47,484 nt of DNA from Desulfobacteraceae bacterium 4572_35.1 (GTDB lineage Bacteria > Desulfobacterota > Desulfuromonadia > Desulfuromonadales > Desulfuromonadaceae): NCBI GenBank assembly GCA_002084705.1, contig NBLX01000007.1:1-47484 (forward strand). Reading direction: 5' to 3'. The translations under genes were made by a program, and so were the position numbers. The notes below the pieces were generated by a model. The model did no database searches and was not told the DNA's origin. It saw only the letters and a program-made list of their open reading frames with translations. Below, in pieces: positions 46,371-47,484 of this stretch; within the stretch, counting starts at the first letter, position 1; every line of letters starts with the position of its first letter.

Positions 46371-46618
46371 AATTTGTGAATGTTATTACAAAACGATAGT
46401 CAATGTAAACCAGTCACCGTAGATAACTCTCTTTTTTTGTCTTGTTTTTTTCTTGCGTGGCTTGCTCTGCTATGTTACTTATCCGCGATATGTCAAAATG
46501 ACGCACGTTCCCAAGTGCCGCAGTGTGGTGTCCACAGAGGGTGGATTACGACGGTATAGCATATTTTAATTGGGGGCGGAGGTTTAACCACAAAGTTAAG
46601 ATTGAAGGGAAAACAAAA

Positions 46619-47398
46619 ATGCCAAAAATTACCATGAAGCAATTACTCGAAGCAGGTGTCCATTTCGGTCACCAGACCAAGCGCTGGAATCCAAAAATGA
46701 AGCCTTATATCTTTGGTGCGCGTAACGGTATTTATATTATAGATCTGCAGAAGACGGTACGTTATTTTCGTTCTGCCAGTAATTTTATAAAAAGTATTGC
46801 GGAAAACGGTGACAGTGTTTTGTTTGTCGGTACTAAAAAACAAGCTCAGGATGCAATCAGAGAAGAGGCTGTGCGTGCTGGACAGTATTATGTAAATAAT
46901 CGCTGGCTTGGCGGTATGCTGACAAACTTTGCTACCATTAAGGGTAGTATTGATCGTCTGAAAAAAATTGAAGCTATGGCAGAAGATGGAACTTTTGAGT
47001 TGTTGACCAAAAAAGAGTGTTTGCAGCTTGACCGCGAGCGGATTAAATTAGAGAAGAACCTTGGTGGTATTAAAGGGATGACCAAACTTCCTGGTGCTAT
47101 GTTTGTAATTGATCCTAAAAAAGAGGCAATTGCAGTTAAAGAGGCCAAGAAGCTGGGTATTCCGGTAGTTGCAGTTGTTGATACTAACTGTGATCCTGAA
47201 GAAATTGATCATATTATTCCGGGTAATGATGATGCAATTCGTGCAATTCGTCTGTTTGTTGCCAGTATGGCAGAGTCGTGTGTCGAAGGTGCTCAAGCCC
47301 GTGAAGCCGCATCATGTGCGGACAACGAAGGTGCCGATCATGTAGAAGCACCCGCTGTAGCACCTGAAATTGCACCTGAGTCTGCAGAAAAAGCTTAA
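46619..47398 (+). CDS. rpsB: 30S ribosomal protein S2
   Basis: '[47 protein letters not shown]', '[13 protein letters not shown]', '[32 protein letters not shown]'. Start at 46619 rather than the ORF-track 46523. Confidence 0.98.
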   Translation: MPKITMKQLLEAGVHFGHQTKRWNPKMKPYIFGARNGIYIIDLQKTVRYFRSASNFIKSIAENGDSVLFVGTKKQAQDAIREEAVRAGQYYVNNRWLGGMLTNFATIKGSIDRLKKIEAMAEDGTFELLTKKECLQLDRERIKLEKNLGGIKGMTKLPGAMFVIDPKKEAIAVKEAKKLGIPVVAVVDTNCDPEEIDHIIPGNDDAIRAIRLFVASMAESCVEGAQAREAASCADNEGADHVEAPAVAPEIAPESAEKA

Positions 47399-47420
47399 TA
47401 GTTTTACATAGTAAAAATTG

Positions 47421-47452
47421 AAAAAGCGACCATGCGTGATTGGTCGCTTTTT
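47421..47452 (+). terminator. Intrinsic terminator after rpsB
   Basis: Perfect AAAAAGCGACCA / TGGTCGCTTTTT stem, 8-nt loop, ends in T-tract. Confidence 0.88.
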
Positions 47453-47484
47453 CATGCTTATTGGTAAATATAATGTGGTTATTC

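Noticed and set aside
46380-46618. Structured S2 autoregulatory leader upstream of rpsB
   Set aside because: Plausible position, but I could not identify a convincing secondary structure or match to a known leader by eye.
1-47484. tRNA/rRNA genes, prophage, IS elements, toxin-antitoxin or defence islands
   Set aside because: No sequence resembling these was found by eye; a tRNAscan/cmscan and IS search would be needed for certainty.

Overview
This 47.5 kb window is mostly a compact, housekeeping-rich bacterial chromosome segment. Gene content and order (rph-rdgB, ndk, rlmN, mtnP-pfkB, gmk-rpoZ-rel, lptFG, rpsB, a Pyc-type pyruvate carboxylase) suggest a Desulfuromonadales/Geobacter-like relative; this is inference, not tested. 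There is no CRISPR array, prophage, rRNA or recognisable tRNA. The strongest non-obvious signals are: (1) an unlisted 86-aa thioredoxin-fold selenoprotein on the minus strand (113..373), with an in-frame UGA in a UPRC (CxxC-type) motif followed by a perfect SECIS-like hairpin with a GUA loop, next to a divergent SenB-like glycosyltransferase; (2) two ~150-bp hairpin elements plus one deletion derivative with GATGG..CGCAAAAA / TTTTTGCGAGATCATC inverted termini, each starting inside the TGA stop codon of the upstream gene and ending just before the next gene, with the two full copies flanking yicC; (3) a metF with both a frameshift and an apparent ~30-codon deletion; (4) a RelA/SpoT protein at the canonical gmk-rpoZ-rel locus whose hydrolase site looks degenerate while its synthetase motifs are intact; (5) a TPR-parvulin-SPOR fusion; (6) a periplasmic Lig E-type DNA ligase beside ComEA; (7) REP-like inverted repeats with compensatory stem changes; and (8) a PAS-GGDEF protein with a degenerate active site but a retained RxxD motif. 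All calls come from reading the sequence; no database searches were run.
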